64,000 bases of DNA. Source: Oscillospiraceae bacterium. GTDB taxonomy: Bacteria; Bacillota; Clostridia; Oscillospirales; Oscillospiraceae. Under the pieces are notes generated by a model, which ran no database searches, had not been told where the DNA came from, and worked only from the letters and a program-made list of their open reading frames with translations. Where the stretch lies: assembly GCA_021202845.1 (NCBI GenBank), contig JAJQCF010000031.1:146248-210247 (forward strand). Direction: 5' to 3'. Shown here piece after piece: positions 49,860 through 57,404 of the stretch. The position numbers and the translations under genes are program-made. The stretch's first letter is position 1; every line of letters starts with the position of its first letter.

Positions 49860-50005
49860 GACTGTCGTTAACTGCGCAGGGCGACAGCTCATGTTACATA
49901 AAAAGTAGGGGAATGTATTTGATTCCACAAAATATTGTGGCATGAGAAAAGTTCCGCGACAAAGAAAGAATCAACCATAGAAACCCTTAGGAGTGATGTA
50001 ATGAA

Positions 50006-51343
50006 ATGAGTAGTGGACTGTTAGTCGGCATCATCGGCTTGCTCATACTGCTGGTACTGCTGTTCCTCGGAATGCACATCGGTATCGCAATGACAGTTGT
50101 GGGCGTCGTTGGTGTCATGTTCATGAAGCTGCAATCGGGTCTTCCGTTCAGCACCGTCCTTACGCAGGGCATAGGACTGATGTCAAACGGCCCGTTCGCG
50201 TCAACAACGAAGGAGACACTGGTCGTCATACCAATGTTCACGCTGATGGGCGTCGTGTGCTATCACGCCGGCATCAGCCAAGAACTGTATGCGGCCTGCT
50301 ACAAGTGGGTGAGCCGTGTGCGCGGCGGTCTTGCCATTGCAACCGAAATCGCGTGCGCGTTCTTCGGCGCCATCTGCGGCTCCGCGACCGCCACCACCGC
50401 CAGCATGGGCAAGATTTGCCTTCCCGAAATGGATAAGTACGGCTACAAGCGTACGCTGTCCTGCGGAGCTATCTCCGCCGGCGGCACCTTGGGTCTGCTC
50501 ATTCCTCCCAGCACCGGCTTTATGCTCTACGGTATCAACGCGGGCATAGGCGTCGGCAAGATGTTCATCTCCGGCATAATCCCCGGAATAATTCTGTGCT
50601 TATGCTACGCTGCGGTCGCAGTTATCATCTGCACAATCGACAAAGACGCCGGCCCCAAGGGTCCCGCTTTCCCGATGAAGGAAAAGCTCAAGGCTCTGCT
50701 CGGCGTTCTGCCCGTGCTCGTGCTGTTCATACTCGTTCTGGGCGGCATACTGCTGGGCTGGTGCTCCGCCACCGAAGGCGGCGCAGTCGGTGCTTTTGGC
50801 GCGTTCATATTCATGGCCGCCAAGAGAAAGTTCACATTCAAGAATGTTGTCGCCGCTCTTGAGGAAACTCTGGACACCACCGCTATGATATTCATCATTA
50901 TGATTGGTTCCGATATCCTCGGTCAGTTCTTCGCTGCCACCGGCATTTCCAGCATCCTTGCAAACCTTGCCACCTCCGCAAACATTAACCGCTGGCTCAT
51001 CCTGCTGCTGTGCCTGTTGGTCTACGGTCTGCTGGGCTGCTTTGTGGACTCCCTGCCGCTTATCGTTCTTCTCACCCCGATATTCCTGCCGGTCGTAGAA
51101 ATACTCGGCTTCGACGCCATGTGGTTCGGCGTGCTTATGGTCATGCTCATGGAGTTCGGCCTTATGACACCGCCTGTCGGCATGTGCTGCTACGTCATGG
51201 CAGGTATAGCCAAGGATACGTCGCTCGGAACAATATTCAAGGGCACAGCCCCCTTCCTTGCGGGCATTATAGTTGCTCTCCTTATTGTTATGATTTTCCC
51301 CGCGACCGCAACTTGGCTCCCCAGCTTCATGTCCTACGGTTAA
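50006..51343 (+). CDS. dctM: TRAP transporter large permease (DctM)
   Basis: A 445-aa integral membrane protein with about 12 helices, the transport subunit of a tripartite ATP-independent periplasmic-type transporter that uses an ion gradient. Family features are GLLVGIIGLLILLVLLFLGM at the start, FFGAICGSATATTASMGKICLPEM near 112, GTLGLLIPPSTGFMLYG near 158 and LMTPPVGMCCYVMAGIA near 390. TAGGAG precedes ATG 50006. The operon order here is DctM-DctP-DctQ instead of the usual P-Q-M. It stands next to the BKACE catabolic genes, suggesting import of their substrate. Confidence 0.95.
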   Translation: MSSGLLVGIIGLLILLVLLFLGMHIGIAMTVVGVVGVMFMKLQSGLPFSTVLTQGIGLMSNGPFASTTKETLVVIPMFTLMGVVCYHAGISQELYAACYKWVSRVRGGLAIATEIACAFFGAICGSATATTASMGKICLPEMDKYGYKRTLSCGAISAGGTLGLLIPPSTGFMLYGINAGIGVGKMFISGIIPGIILCLCYAAVAVIICTIDKDAGPKGPAFPMKEKLKALLGVLPVLVLFILVLGGILLGWCSATEGGAVGAFGAFIFMAAKRKFTFKNVVAALEETLDTTAMIFIIMIGSDILGQFFAATGISSILANLATSANINRWLILLLCLLVYGLLGCFVDSLPLIVLLTPIFLPVVEILGFDAMWFGVLMVMLMEFGLMTPPVGMCCYVMAGIAKDTSLGTIFKGTAPFLAGIIVALLIVMIFPATATWLPSFMSYG

Positions 51344-51418
51344 TAAACCGATAGTACATATCCCCCTTTCGCATAAGCAAACTTTCCTGTGTACAAAATT
51401 TATTTAGGAGGAAAACAC

Positions 51419-52714
51419 ATGAAAAAGTATCTTGCGATTATTCTGGCAATCTGCATGGTTCTGAGCCTCTGCGCCTGCGGCAGCTCCAGCACCACAACCA
51501 CTGACACGTCATCTTCCACCGCTGCTGACACCAGCACAGCCGCTGATACCAGCTCCGACACCGCTTCCGATGACACCGCTTCTGACGACACTGCTGCCGC
51601 CAGCACCGAGCTGCCCGTAGCCAGCGACTACGAGCTCGTTGCTTGGGACGGCACCAGCGAACCCACCAGGGACAACGGACCTTGGGCTCAGGCCTATGCC
51701 GTTGCCGACGCTCTGGCCGAGATGGCCGCCGAGTATGACGACGTTGTCGCCACCCGCACCTACACCGTGGCCTGCCACGACCCCGCTAACTCCGCCCCCG
51801 GCGAGTTCCTGAGCGCTTGGGCTGACGCTATCACAGTCGCCACCGAGGGCGCTGTTGACCTCAACATCGGCTACTCCGGCGCTATGTCCGGCACCATGGC
51901 TGCTCTGGACGACATGAAGTCCGGCGCTATCGACTTCTGCTGGACCCTGCCCTGCTACTTCAAGGGCTACATGCCTTACACCAACGTAATCCAGAACCCC
52001 GGCCTTGAGATTCCCAACGCCACTGTCGGTTCTTACGTAATGTGGGACCTCTACAACAGCAGCGATGAACTGCAGGCCGAGTTTGCCGACGACGGCGAGG
52101 TCATGTTCGTATGGGCCAACTGCCCCAGCCCTCTGAGCTACAAGGGCGACCACGAGATTACCAGCCTCTCTGAGGTCACCGGCAACATCCGCGGCAACAA
52201 CGGCCCTGCCCAGACCTTCATTGACGAGGTCGGCGCCACCGTGTTCTCCTGCGCTATCGGCGATGTTTACACCAACGTAACCACCGGCATCATCAACTAC
52301 CTCATCACCGACTGGCACGGCATCGCTTCCTTCGCTCTCTATGACGAAGGCGTTCTCAACTACTACGTTGACACCAACATCGGCTGCTCCGCTTACACCC
52401 TCATGTGCAACAGCGACATCTGGGCCGCAATGGACGCCGACACTCAGGCCGCTATCAAGTCCGTCTCCGGCGACTACCTGCTGAACCTCGTTCAGATTTG
52501 GGAGTACTGGACCGCTTACGGCCGTTACAGCGCCGAGTCCACCGGCGGCGTCATCTTCGAGCCGTCCGACGAGCTGGCTGCTGACCTCGAGGCTGCTTAC
52601 GAAGCAGTTGCCGAGACTTGGGTTTCCGAGCAGGCCGACACCGCCGTCGCTCAGGATTTGTACGACACCGCGAAGTCCCTCGTTGCTGAGTACTCTGCTC
52701 AGTTCGACTTCTGA
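51419..52714 (+). CDS. dctP: TRAP transporter substrate-binding lipoprotein (DctP-like)
   Basis: A 431-aa extracytoplasmic binding protein. The lipoprotein signal MKKYLAIILAICMVLSLCAC ends at Cys20, followed by a Ser/Thr/Asp-rich tether to about residue 65. The binding domain (from about ELPVASDYELVAWDGTSEPT) includes the TRAP-type segments ITVATEGAVDLNIGYSGAMSG and SGAIDFCWTLPCYFKGYMPY, and the helix-rich C-terminal half. AGGAGG lies 8 nt before ATG 51419. It would capture a carboxylate and pass it to DctQM. Codon use is strongly biased, as expected for an abundant binding protein. The ligand is unknown. Confidence 0.9.
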   Translation: MKKYLAIILAICMVLSLCACGSSSTTTTDTSSSTAADTSTAADTSSDTASDDTASDDTAAASTELPVASDYELVAWDGTSEPTRDNGPWAQAYAVADALAEMAAEYDDVVATRTYTVACHDPANSAPGEFLSAWADAITVATEGAVDLNIGYSGAMSGTMAALDDMKSGAIDFCWTLPCYFKGYMPYTNVIQNPGLEIPNATVGSYVMWDLYNSSDELQAEFADDGEVMFVWANCPSPLSYKGDHEITSLSEVTGNIRGNNGPAQTFIDEVGATVFSCAIGDVYTNVTTGIINYLITDWHGIASFALYDEGVLNYYVDTNIGCSAYTLMCNSDIWAAMDADTQAAIKSVSGDYLLNLVQIWEYWTAYGRYSAESTGGVIFEPSDELAADLEAAYEAVAETWVSEQADTAVAQDLYDTAKSLVAEYSAQFDF

Positions 52715-52762
52715 TAAGTTAAGCAATTTATTTCAAGGTTTCTTAGAAAGGGGATATAACCC

Positions 52763-53299
52763 TTGGAAAAAGTTCGTAATGCTGTTGGAAAAGTGTGCAA
52801 AGGATACGGCTATATAGGAATGTTCTTCTGCTTCATAATGGTCTTTGTTGTCGCCATTGACATCATACTGCGTAAGGTGTCCGGCAACCAAATCTCCATT
52901 AAGGGTAGCAACGAGTTCTCCGCCAACTTCCTGTGTGTTGTCGTTATGACTGCTATCCCGATGTTCCAAGCCAAGAGGGGACACATTTGGGTTAATATGT
53001 TCGTTGACAAGTTTCCGACCAAATTCCGCAGCATCTGGCTTGGCATAATCCATGTAATTGAGTGCATTGTCTGCGTGATATTCGTCTATGCAACAGTTCT
53101 CAAGCTCCAGAACTTCCTGAGCACCGGAACTACCACAGATGTTTTGAACATGCCCAAGTGGCCGTTCATAGTCGTCATACTGATTGGCTTTGCGCTCTAT
53201 GCGATAATGCTCGGTATAGATGCGATAATGTACTTCATTGAGGGAGCCCACGGCGGAGCCAAGGGTCCCCGTCCCGATGACGGAGAGGCTATAGCCTAA
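52763..53299 (+). CDS. dctQ: TRAP transporter small permease (DctQ)
   Basis: A 178-aa membrane protein with four helices (about 16-35, 51-65, 90-110, 133-155), the small integral subunit that holds DctM. Features are MFFCFIMVFVVAIDIILRKV near the first helix and SNEFSANFLCVVVMTAIPMFQAKRGHIWVN, the usual GHI/RGHI region after helix 2. The start is TTG 52763 with AAAGGGG 9 nt upstream. It is last in the transporter operon. Confidence 0.9.
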   Translation: MEKVRNAVGKVCKGYGYIGMFFCFIMVFVVAIDIILRKVSGNQISIKGSNEFSANFLCVVVMTAIPMFQAKRGHIWVNMFVDKFPTKFRSIWLGIIHVIECIVCVIFVYATVLKLQNFLSTGTTTDVLNMPKWPFIVVILIGFALYAIMLGIDAIMYFIEGAHGGAKGPRPDDGEAIA

Positions 53300-53324
53300 A
53301 AATCTCCGCTGAACAAACAGCAAG

Positions 53325-53357
53325 GGGCTGTACTCAAGTACAACTTGGGTACAGCCC
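53325..53357 (+). terminator. terminator of the TRAP operon
   Basis: GGGCTGTAC (53325-53333) / GTACAGCCC (53349-53357), with an inner CAAG/CTTG. Only a short T-rich tail (tcattgcaattt) follows. Confidence 0.6.
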
Positions 53358-53391
53358 TCATTGCAATTTAACTGATTATTAAAAATTATCC

Positions 53392-53420
53392 TTGAAAAAC
53401 ACGGCTCGATATAGTAGAAT
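53392..53420 (+). promoter_or_regulatory. sigma-A promoter of yajC
   Basis: TTGAAA (53392-53397), 17 bp, TAGAAT (53415-53420). The hexamers and spacing are the same as the lepB promoter at 28364-28392; the bases around the -10 (atagtagaat) are also shared. Confidence 0.7.
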
Positions 53421-53489
53421 AGTAGCGTTATAAAGAGAGTCCGCTTTCGGCTCTACATTATCCCTAATGACAAACTTGGAGGACACAAT

Positions 53490-53864
53490 ATGAAAACAAC
53501 TCTGAAAAACTTACTGTGCATACTGCCTGTGCTCGGACTTATGTGCCTGCTCTTCACCGGATGCAGCACCGAGGACGGCGGAACTGCCGGCTACTCGTCC
53601 ATTATCATGCTGGTCGTGCTCGTGGTTATCTTCTACTTCTTCCTCATCCGCCCCGAGAACAAGAAGAAGAAAAAACTGCAGGCCATGCGCGACGGCCTCG
53701 GTGTGGGCGACAAGGTAACGACCATCGGCGGCATCGTCGGCAAGATAGTTGACATCAGCGGCGACCTCATCACCTTTGAGACCGGCGAAGACCGCGTTCG
53801 TATTCAGGTCACCAAGTGGGCCATTTCCACAAACAATATCCAGAAGTCCGAGGACGCTCAGTAA
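53490..53864 (+). CDS. yajC: preprotein translocase subunit YajC
   Basis: A 124-aa YajC, the accessory subunit of the SecDF-YajC complex. The core is SSIIMLVVLVVIFYFFLIRPENKKKKKLQAMRDGLGVGDKVTTIGGIVGKI, with the diagnostic FFLIRP(Q/E)xKKxK motif after the membrane helix (about residues 36-53). Unusually, it begins with a separate signal-like segment ending in LLFTGC (Cys25), which resembles a lipobox, so the N terminus may be processed and lipidated. secD/secF are not adjacent. A strong terminator follows. Confidence 0.92.
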   Translation: MKTTLKNLLCILPVLGLMCLLFTGCSTEDGGTAGYSSIIMLVVLVVIFYFFLIRPENKKKKKLQAMRDGLGVGDKVTTIGGIVGKIVDISGDLITFETGEDRVRIQVTKWAISTNNIQKSEDAQ

Positions 53865-53896
53865 AGCTGTTTTCGAGTTTCAGTAATTAAATAAGC

Positions 53897-53951
53897 GCTC
53901 CCGCAATATAATTGTTCAGAAGAACAAGCTGTTGCGGGAGCTTTTATTTTT
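53897..53951 (+). terminator. terminator of yajC
   Basis: GCTCCCGCAA (53897-53906) / TTGCGGGAGC (53932-53941), with an inner TTGTTC/GAACAA stem, then ttttattttt. Confidence 0.9.
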
Positions 53952-53971
53952 AAAACGGGAGGTCTAAGCAA

Positions 53972-54376
53972 ATGTCCGATAAAAGCGAAGGGGTAAATAT
54001 TAAGTTAGGACTGGCGGCTGCCTGCGCCGTGGGAGGCACTGCGCTCACGGCCGCGCTGATGCTGCTCTGGGCGGTGCCGGTGCTGAAGGGTATGGCAGGG
54101 GAGGGGACGGGCTTTGCCGCCGCTCTGGGCGCGCTCTTCCTCGGCACGTTCGCCGCGGGCTGCGTCGCCTCGGCGAGGACAAAAACGCGCAGGCTGCCGA
54201 CGGCGATGCTGTCAGCAGGCGGGATAGCAATTTTGCTGCTGGCGGCGACCGCCGCGGCGGGAGGCGCAATTTTCTCTCTCAGCACTTTGACTAATATCAT
54301 TGTGATTTTCTTGGCTTCTACCTGCGGATGCCTTGTCGGCAGCAGGAGAAAGCACAAGAGACGGATAAAACGGTAA
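53972..54376 (+). CDS. TIGR04086-type membrane protein
   Basis: A 134-aa protein with four membrane helices (about 10-33, 45-66, 77-97, 103-122) and a basic tail RRKHKRRIKR. It resembles the TIGR04086 family of small membrane proteins often found beside yajC in spore-forming Firmicutes. The helix segment GLAAACAVGGTALTAALMLL and LGALFLGTFAAGCVASARTKTR fit. Function is unknown. A GGGAGG ribosome site lies about 10 nt before the ATG, just after the yajC terminator. Confidence 0.75.
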   Translation: MSDKSEGVNIKLGLAAACAVGGTALTAALMLLWAVPVLKGMAGEGTGFAAALGALFLGTFAAGCVASARTKTRRLPTAMLSAGGIAILLLAATAAAGGAIFSLSTLTNIIVIFLASTCGCLVGSRRKHKRRIKR

Positions 54377-54400
54377 TACAAAGCGTAATCAGTGTTATCA

Positions 54401-54646
54401 GTTTACATAAGTATGTACATATACGCAATATCTTGTGAAATTTCATCCGCTGACAACTAAATATCGCAAATTTTCCGCTGAAATTCAAGCCGGAAAGGAG
54501 GAAAATCGGGGCTTTAGTTGCGCAAGTTTACATAATATTGTTTACATAATCTATCGTCATAATTAACAAAAATTCGTTTATTTTCTCAAAACACTTGATT
54601 ACAGGCGAAATTTGTATTATATTATGTATACTTGATTTTATGTAAA
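54401..54646. repeat. cluster of GTTTACATAA repeats upstream of the spoIIM-like gene
   Basis: Three exact direct copies of GTTTACATAA (54401-54410, 54526-54535, 54540-54549) and two near-matching inverted copies (about 54622-54631 and 54637-54646) lie in the 299-bp AT-rich gap 54377-54675. A GGAAAGGAGG ribosome-like stretch at 54491-54500 has no usable start after it. No other gene is seen in the gap. Confidence 0.55.
54595..54623 (+). promoter_or_regulatory. candidate sigma-A promoter of the spoIIM-like gene
   Basis: TTGATT (54595-54600), 17 bp, TATATT (54618-54623). An overlapping sigma-E-like pair, GTATACT (54626-54632), 14 bp, TATACGAT (54647-54654), lies just downstream. Which one is used cannot be decided from sequence. 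Confidence 0.45.
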
Positions 54647-54675
54647 TATACGATGCAGCGTTCTCCGAATAACCT

Positions 54676-55263
54676 ATGAAGAACTTATTTCTGCGCACGG
54701 CAAGACGGGCGGCTGCTCGGCCTCGCGCGGAGCTTACGTTTCTCTGCGCCGTGGCTCTGGCGGGCGTGGCCGCGGGGAGCATATCCGGCTCGGTGTTCGC
54801 GTCGCCGCTGGCCGCTACTACGCTCGAGGACTTTTTGCAGACCGATGTTCTCAGCTCCGGCTTAGTCGGCTCGCTCCGCAGTCTGTTCGCGTTCCCGCTG
54901 CTGCTGTTTCTGGCCGCCGGTTCTTTCTTCGGCGTGGCGATTGCGCCCGTCGTCGTCTTTGTCCGTGCCTATGCGCTCAGCTGCTCGGTGGCGACTGTTT
55001 TCGCCTGCTACTCCTACAGCGGACTGCGCTGCGCGGCGTTTATCTCCGGAGTGCCGGGACTTATCCTTTTTCCCTGCATTATAATTCTCGCCGCCGACTG
55101 CTCCCGCTGCTCACGCAATTTAATTGAGCTGCGCGTACAAGGCGGCTATCAGGACGCCTGCGAGGGCATGGCGCTCAGAATGATAATAATTTCAGCGCTG
55201 CTGCTTATGTTAGCGCTGTATGACTGCTTGCTGCTGCCGCTTATACTGGGCGCTATTTTGTAA
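54676..55263 (+). CDS. SpoIIM-like integral membrane protein
   Basis: A 195-aa protein with about five hydrophobic segments: FLCAVALAGVAAGSISGSVF, FAFPLLLFLAAGSFFGVAIAPVVVFVRAYALSC, and a C-terminal helix ending in LLLPLILGAIL. Size and topology match the stage II sporulation protein M/DUF95 family, which with SpoIID and SpoIIP remodels septal peptidoglycan for engulfment. Support also comes from xerD lying next to it, as near Bacillus spoIIM. Identity by residues is weak, so another DUF95-type protein is possible. No ribosome site precedes ATG 54676, which may mean a short leader mRNA. Confidence 0.6.
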   Translation: MKNLFLRTARRAAARPRAELTFLCAVALAGVAAGSISGSVFASPLAATTLEDFLQTDVLSSGLVGSLRSLFAFPLLLFLAAGSFFGVAIAPVVVFVRAYALSCSVATVFACYSYSGLRCAAFISGVPGLILFPCIIILAADCSRCSRNLIELRVQGGYQDACEGMALRMIIISALLLMLALYDCLLLPLILGAIL

Positions 55264-55288
55264 CCTTAACAAGAGAGGAGGTATTGAA

Positions 55289-56179
55289 TTGAAAAGCACC
55301 GAAAGCTACGCCAAATACGAGGCATATTTGCGCGACGTGAAAAAGTCCTCGGAAAACACGCTCAGTTCATACCTCCGCGACATACGCCAGCTTGGCGACT
55401 ACCTCGAAACCCACATGGATTTCACGTTTGAAGAGGCCGACAGCGAGACGCTGTCCGACTACATCTCCGCGCTGCGCGCGCAGGGCAAGAGCGTGGCCAC
55501 GGTCTCCCGCTCAATCGCCTCTATCAAGAGCTTTTACTCTTTCCTGCTGTCCGAGGGCACTATATCTCTCAACCCCAGCCTTGTACTCGTGCCCGACAAG
55601 TCGGCGCAGAAGCTGCCGCAGATTCTCACGAGCCGCGAGGTGGAGCTGCTGCTGGAGCAGCCCGAGTGCGTGGACGCCAAGGGCTACCGCGACAGGGCGA
55701 TGCTGGAGCTGCTCTACGCCACTGGCATCCGCGTCAGCGAGCTGATAGCGCTCAACGTCAGCGACATCAACCTCTCCGTGGGCATAATAACCTGCCGCGG
55801 GCGCGACAGGGAGAGGGCGATACCGCTCTATAACCGCGCGATAAAGGCGCTGACGGAGTACATCGACTTCGTGCGCCCGCAGATGATTCTGCATCAGGAC
55901 GAGACGGCGCTCTTCGTCAACATGAGCGGGGAGAGAATGTCGCGTCAGGGCTTCTGGAAGCTGATAAAGTCCTATCAGGCCAAGGCCGGTATTGAAAAGA
56001 CCATCACGCCGCACACCCTGCGCCACTCCTTTGCCGCGCACCTGCTGGAAAACGGCGCGGACATACACGCCATACAGGAGATGTTGGGCCACGCGGACAT
56101 CAGCTCCACGCAGATTTACTCCCACCTCATAAAAAAGCAGCTCAAGGACGTCTACAACAAGGCGCACCCGAGAGCGTAG
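55289..56179 (+). CDS. xerD: site-specific tyrosine recombinase XerD
   Basis: A 296-aa tyrosine recombinase that resolves chromosome dimers at dif. The N-terminal core-binding (SAM-like) domain starts ESYAKYEAYLRDVKKSSENT. Catalytic elements are Arg in LLYATGIRVSELIAL, H-x-x-R in HTLRHSFAAHLLENG, His in EMLGHADISSTQIYSHL and the Tyr nucleophile in the same segment. The beta-hairpin that normally carries a lysine (GKGNKER type) reads CRGRDRERAIPL, with Arg in its place. TTG 55289 is the start: AGAGGAGG lies 7 nt upstream. The length equals Bacillus XerD, and its neighbours mark it as chromosomal rather than mobile. Confidence 0.9.
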   Translation: MKSTESYAKYEAYLRDVKKSSENTLSSYLRDIRQLGDYLETHMDFTFEEADSETLSDYISALRAQGKSVATVSRSIASIKSFYSFLLSEGTISLNPSLVLVPDKSAQKLPQILTSREVELLLEQPECVDAKGYRDRAMLELLYATGIRVSELIALNVSDINLSVGIITCRGRDRERAIPLYNRAIKALTEYIDFVRPQMILHQDETALFVNMSGERMSRQGFWKLIKSYQAKAGIEKTITPHTLRHSFAAHLLENGADIHAIQEMLGHADISSTQIYSHLIKKQLKDVYNKAHPRA

Positions 56180-56192
56180 CCTGCTAAAAATA

Positions 56193-56235
56193 AAAAGCAA
56201 ATTTCCGTGTTCGGTACGGAGATTTGCTTTTTTTG
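56193..56235 (+). terminator. terminator of xerD
   Basis: Arm from 56193 (AAAAGCAAATTTCCGT) pairs with ACGGAgATTTGCTTTT (56216-56231) with one mismatch, followed by more T. Confidence 0.85.
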
Positions 56236-56264
56236 TTGCCTCGGCGGGCTGATTGTGCTAAAAT
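56236..56264 (+). promoter_or_regulatory. candidate promoter of ruvCAB
   Basis: TTGCCT (56236-56241), 17 bp, TAAAAT (56259-56264), 29 bp before ruvC. Confidence 0.5.
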
Positions 56265-56293
56265 GACTGTCAGAGAAAACATGGAGGCAGCAA

Positions 56294-56806
56294 ATGCGCA
56301 TTTTGGGAATAGACCCCGGCATCGCCACCGTCGGCTTCGGCGTAGTGGACACCGTGGCCGGTAAACAGAAATATGTCTCCTGCGGCGTTATCACAACTCC
56401 GGCGGGTCAGGCTTTGTCCGAGCGCTTGGAGCAGATTTATGACGACCTCACGCAGCTTATAGCCGCCTTTTCGCCCGACGCCGCTGCCATTGAGGAGCTT
56501 TTTTTCAACACCAACATCACAACTGGCATATCCGTGGCTCACGGCAGGGGAGTGATACTGCTGGCCTGCCGCCGCGCCGGAGTGCCGATTTATGAATATA
56601 CGCCGCTTCAGGTCAAGCAGGCCGTGGTCGGCTACGGGCGCGCGGAAAAGCGGCAGGTCATAGATATGGTGAGGCGCATTTTGAATATGCCCGCCGCGCC
56701 AAAGCCGGACGACGCCGCCGACGCCGTGGCTCTGGCGCTGTGCCACGCAAGGAGCGCCACATCGCTTTTGAGCGCGAAAGGAGGAAGCCAGTGTTCAACT
56801 ACATAA
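56294..56806 (+). CDS. ruvC: Holliday junction resolvase RuvC
   Basis: A 170-aa endonuclease that cuts Holliday junctions. The RNase H-like fold has the first catalytic Asp in LGIDPGIATVGFGVVD (residues 4-19), the Glu in AAIEELFFNTNI near residue 68 and the last acids in KPDDAADAVALALCHA near 140. Length is normal. It overlaps ruvA by 16 bp, and ruvB follows, forming the complete ruvCAB branch-migration and resolution set. Confidence 0.96.
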   Translation: MRILGIDPGIATVGFGVVDTVAGKQKYVSCGVITTPAGQALSERLEQIYDDLTQLIAAFSPDAAAIEELFFNTNITTGISVAHGRGVILLACRRAGVPIYEYTPLQVKQAVVGYGRAEKRQVIDMVRRILNMPAAPKPDDAADAVALALCHARSATSLLSAKGGSQCSTT

Positions 56807-57396
56807 ACGGCATTGTCGCCGAGCTGACGCCGAGTCTGGCAGTGCTGGATTGCGGCGGCGTAGGCTTTGAGATTGCCATATCCGCATACACCGCCGGACG
56901 CCTGAAAACAGGGGAGAAGGCCAAGCTCTATATTTTTTCCAACATACGCGAGGACACGTTCGACCTCTACGGCTTTTACACCAAAAACGAAAAGAGTACG
57001 TTTGAAATGCTCATCGGCGTCTCCGGCGTCGGCACAAAGGCTGCAATGAGCATATTGTCCTCGGCCACGCCGGAAAATTTGGCGATGGCGATAATCTCCG
57101 GCAACGATAAGGCGCTGACCGCCGCACCGGGCGTGGGCAAAAAGCTGGCTCAGCGCATAATTTTGGAGCTGAAGGACAAGCTGGCGAAGGCGACGGAGGA
57201 AATATCCTTTGCCGACATTAACCCCGTAACGCCGCTGACCTCCGACGGCACGGCTGTACGCGACGCCACGGCCGCGCTGTCCGTGCTGGGCTACGCTCCC
57301 GCGGAGATAAGCGCCGCGCTTAAATCGGTCAGCACCGAGGGCATGAAAGTGGCGGACATCGTCCGCGCCTGTCTGAAGCAAATGGTAAAGGGGTGA
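56791..57396 (+). CDS. ruvA: Holliday junction branch migration protein RuvA
   Basis: A 201-aa RuvA, the tetrameric junction-binding subunit. The OB domain starts MFNYINGIVAELTPSLAVLD, HhH motifs are in LIGVSGVGTKAAMSIL and LTAAPGVGKKLAQRII, and the C-terminal RuvB-binding domain ends AALKSVSTEGMKVADIVRACL. The start codon is GTG 56791, decided by AAAGGAGG 6 nt upstream; in-frame ATG 56740 inside ruvC would add 17 unrelated residues. Confidence 0.95.
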   Translation: MFNYINGIVAELTPSLAVLDCGGVGFEIAISAYTAGRLKTGEKAKLYIFSNIREDTFDLYGFYTKNEKSTFEMLIGVSGVGTKAAMSILSSATPENLAMAIISGNDKALTAAPGVGKKLAQRIILELKDKLAKATEEISFADINPVTPLTSDGTAVRDATAALSVLGYAPAEISAALKSVSTEGMKVADIVRACLKQMVKG

Positions 57397-57404
57397 AGCG
57401 ATAA

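Noticed and set aside
49729..50005. Known riboswitch or T-box in the TRAP leader.
   Set aside because: No conserved riboswitch core or T-box motif could be recognised; only simple hairpins and a short ORF are visible.
55289..56179. Integrase of a mobile element.
   Set aside because: Length, SpoIIM-like neighbour and ruvCAB downstream fit chromosomal XerD. No attachment-site repeats or phage genes nearby.
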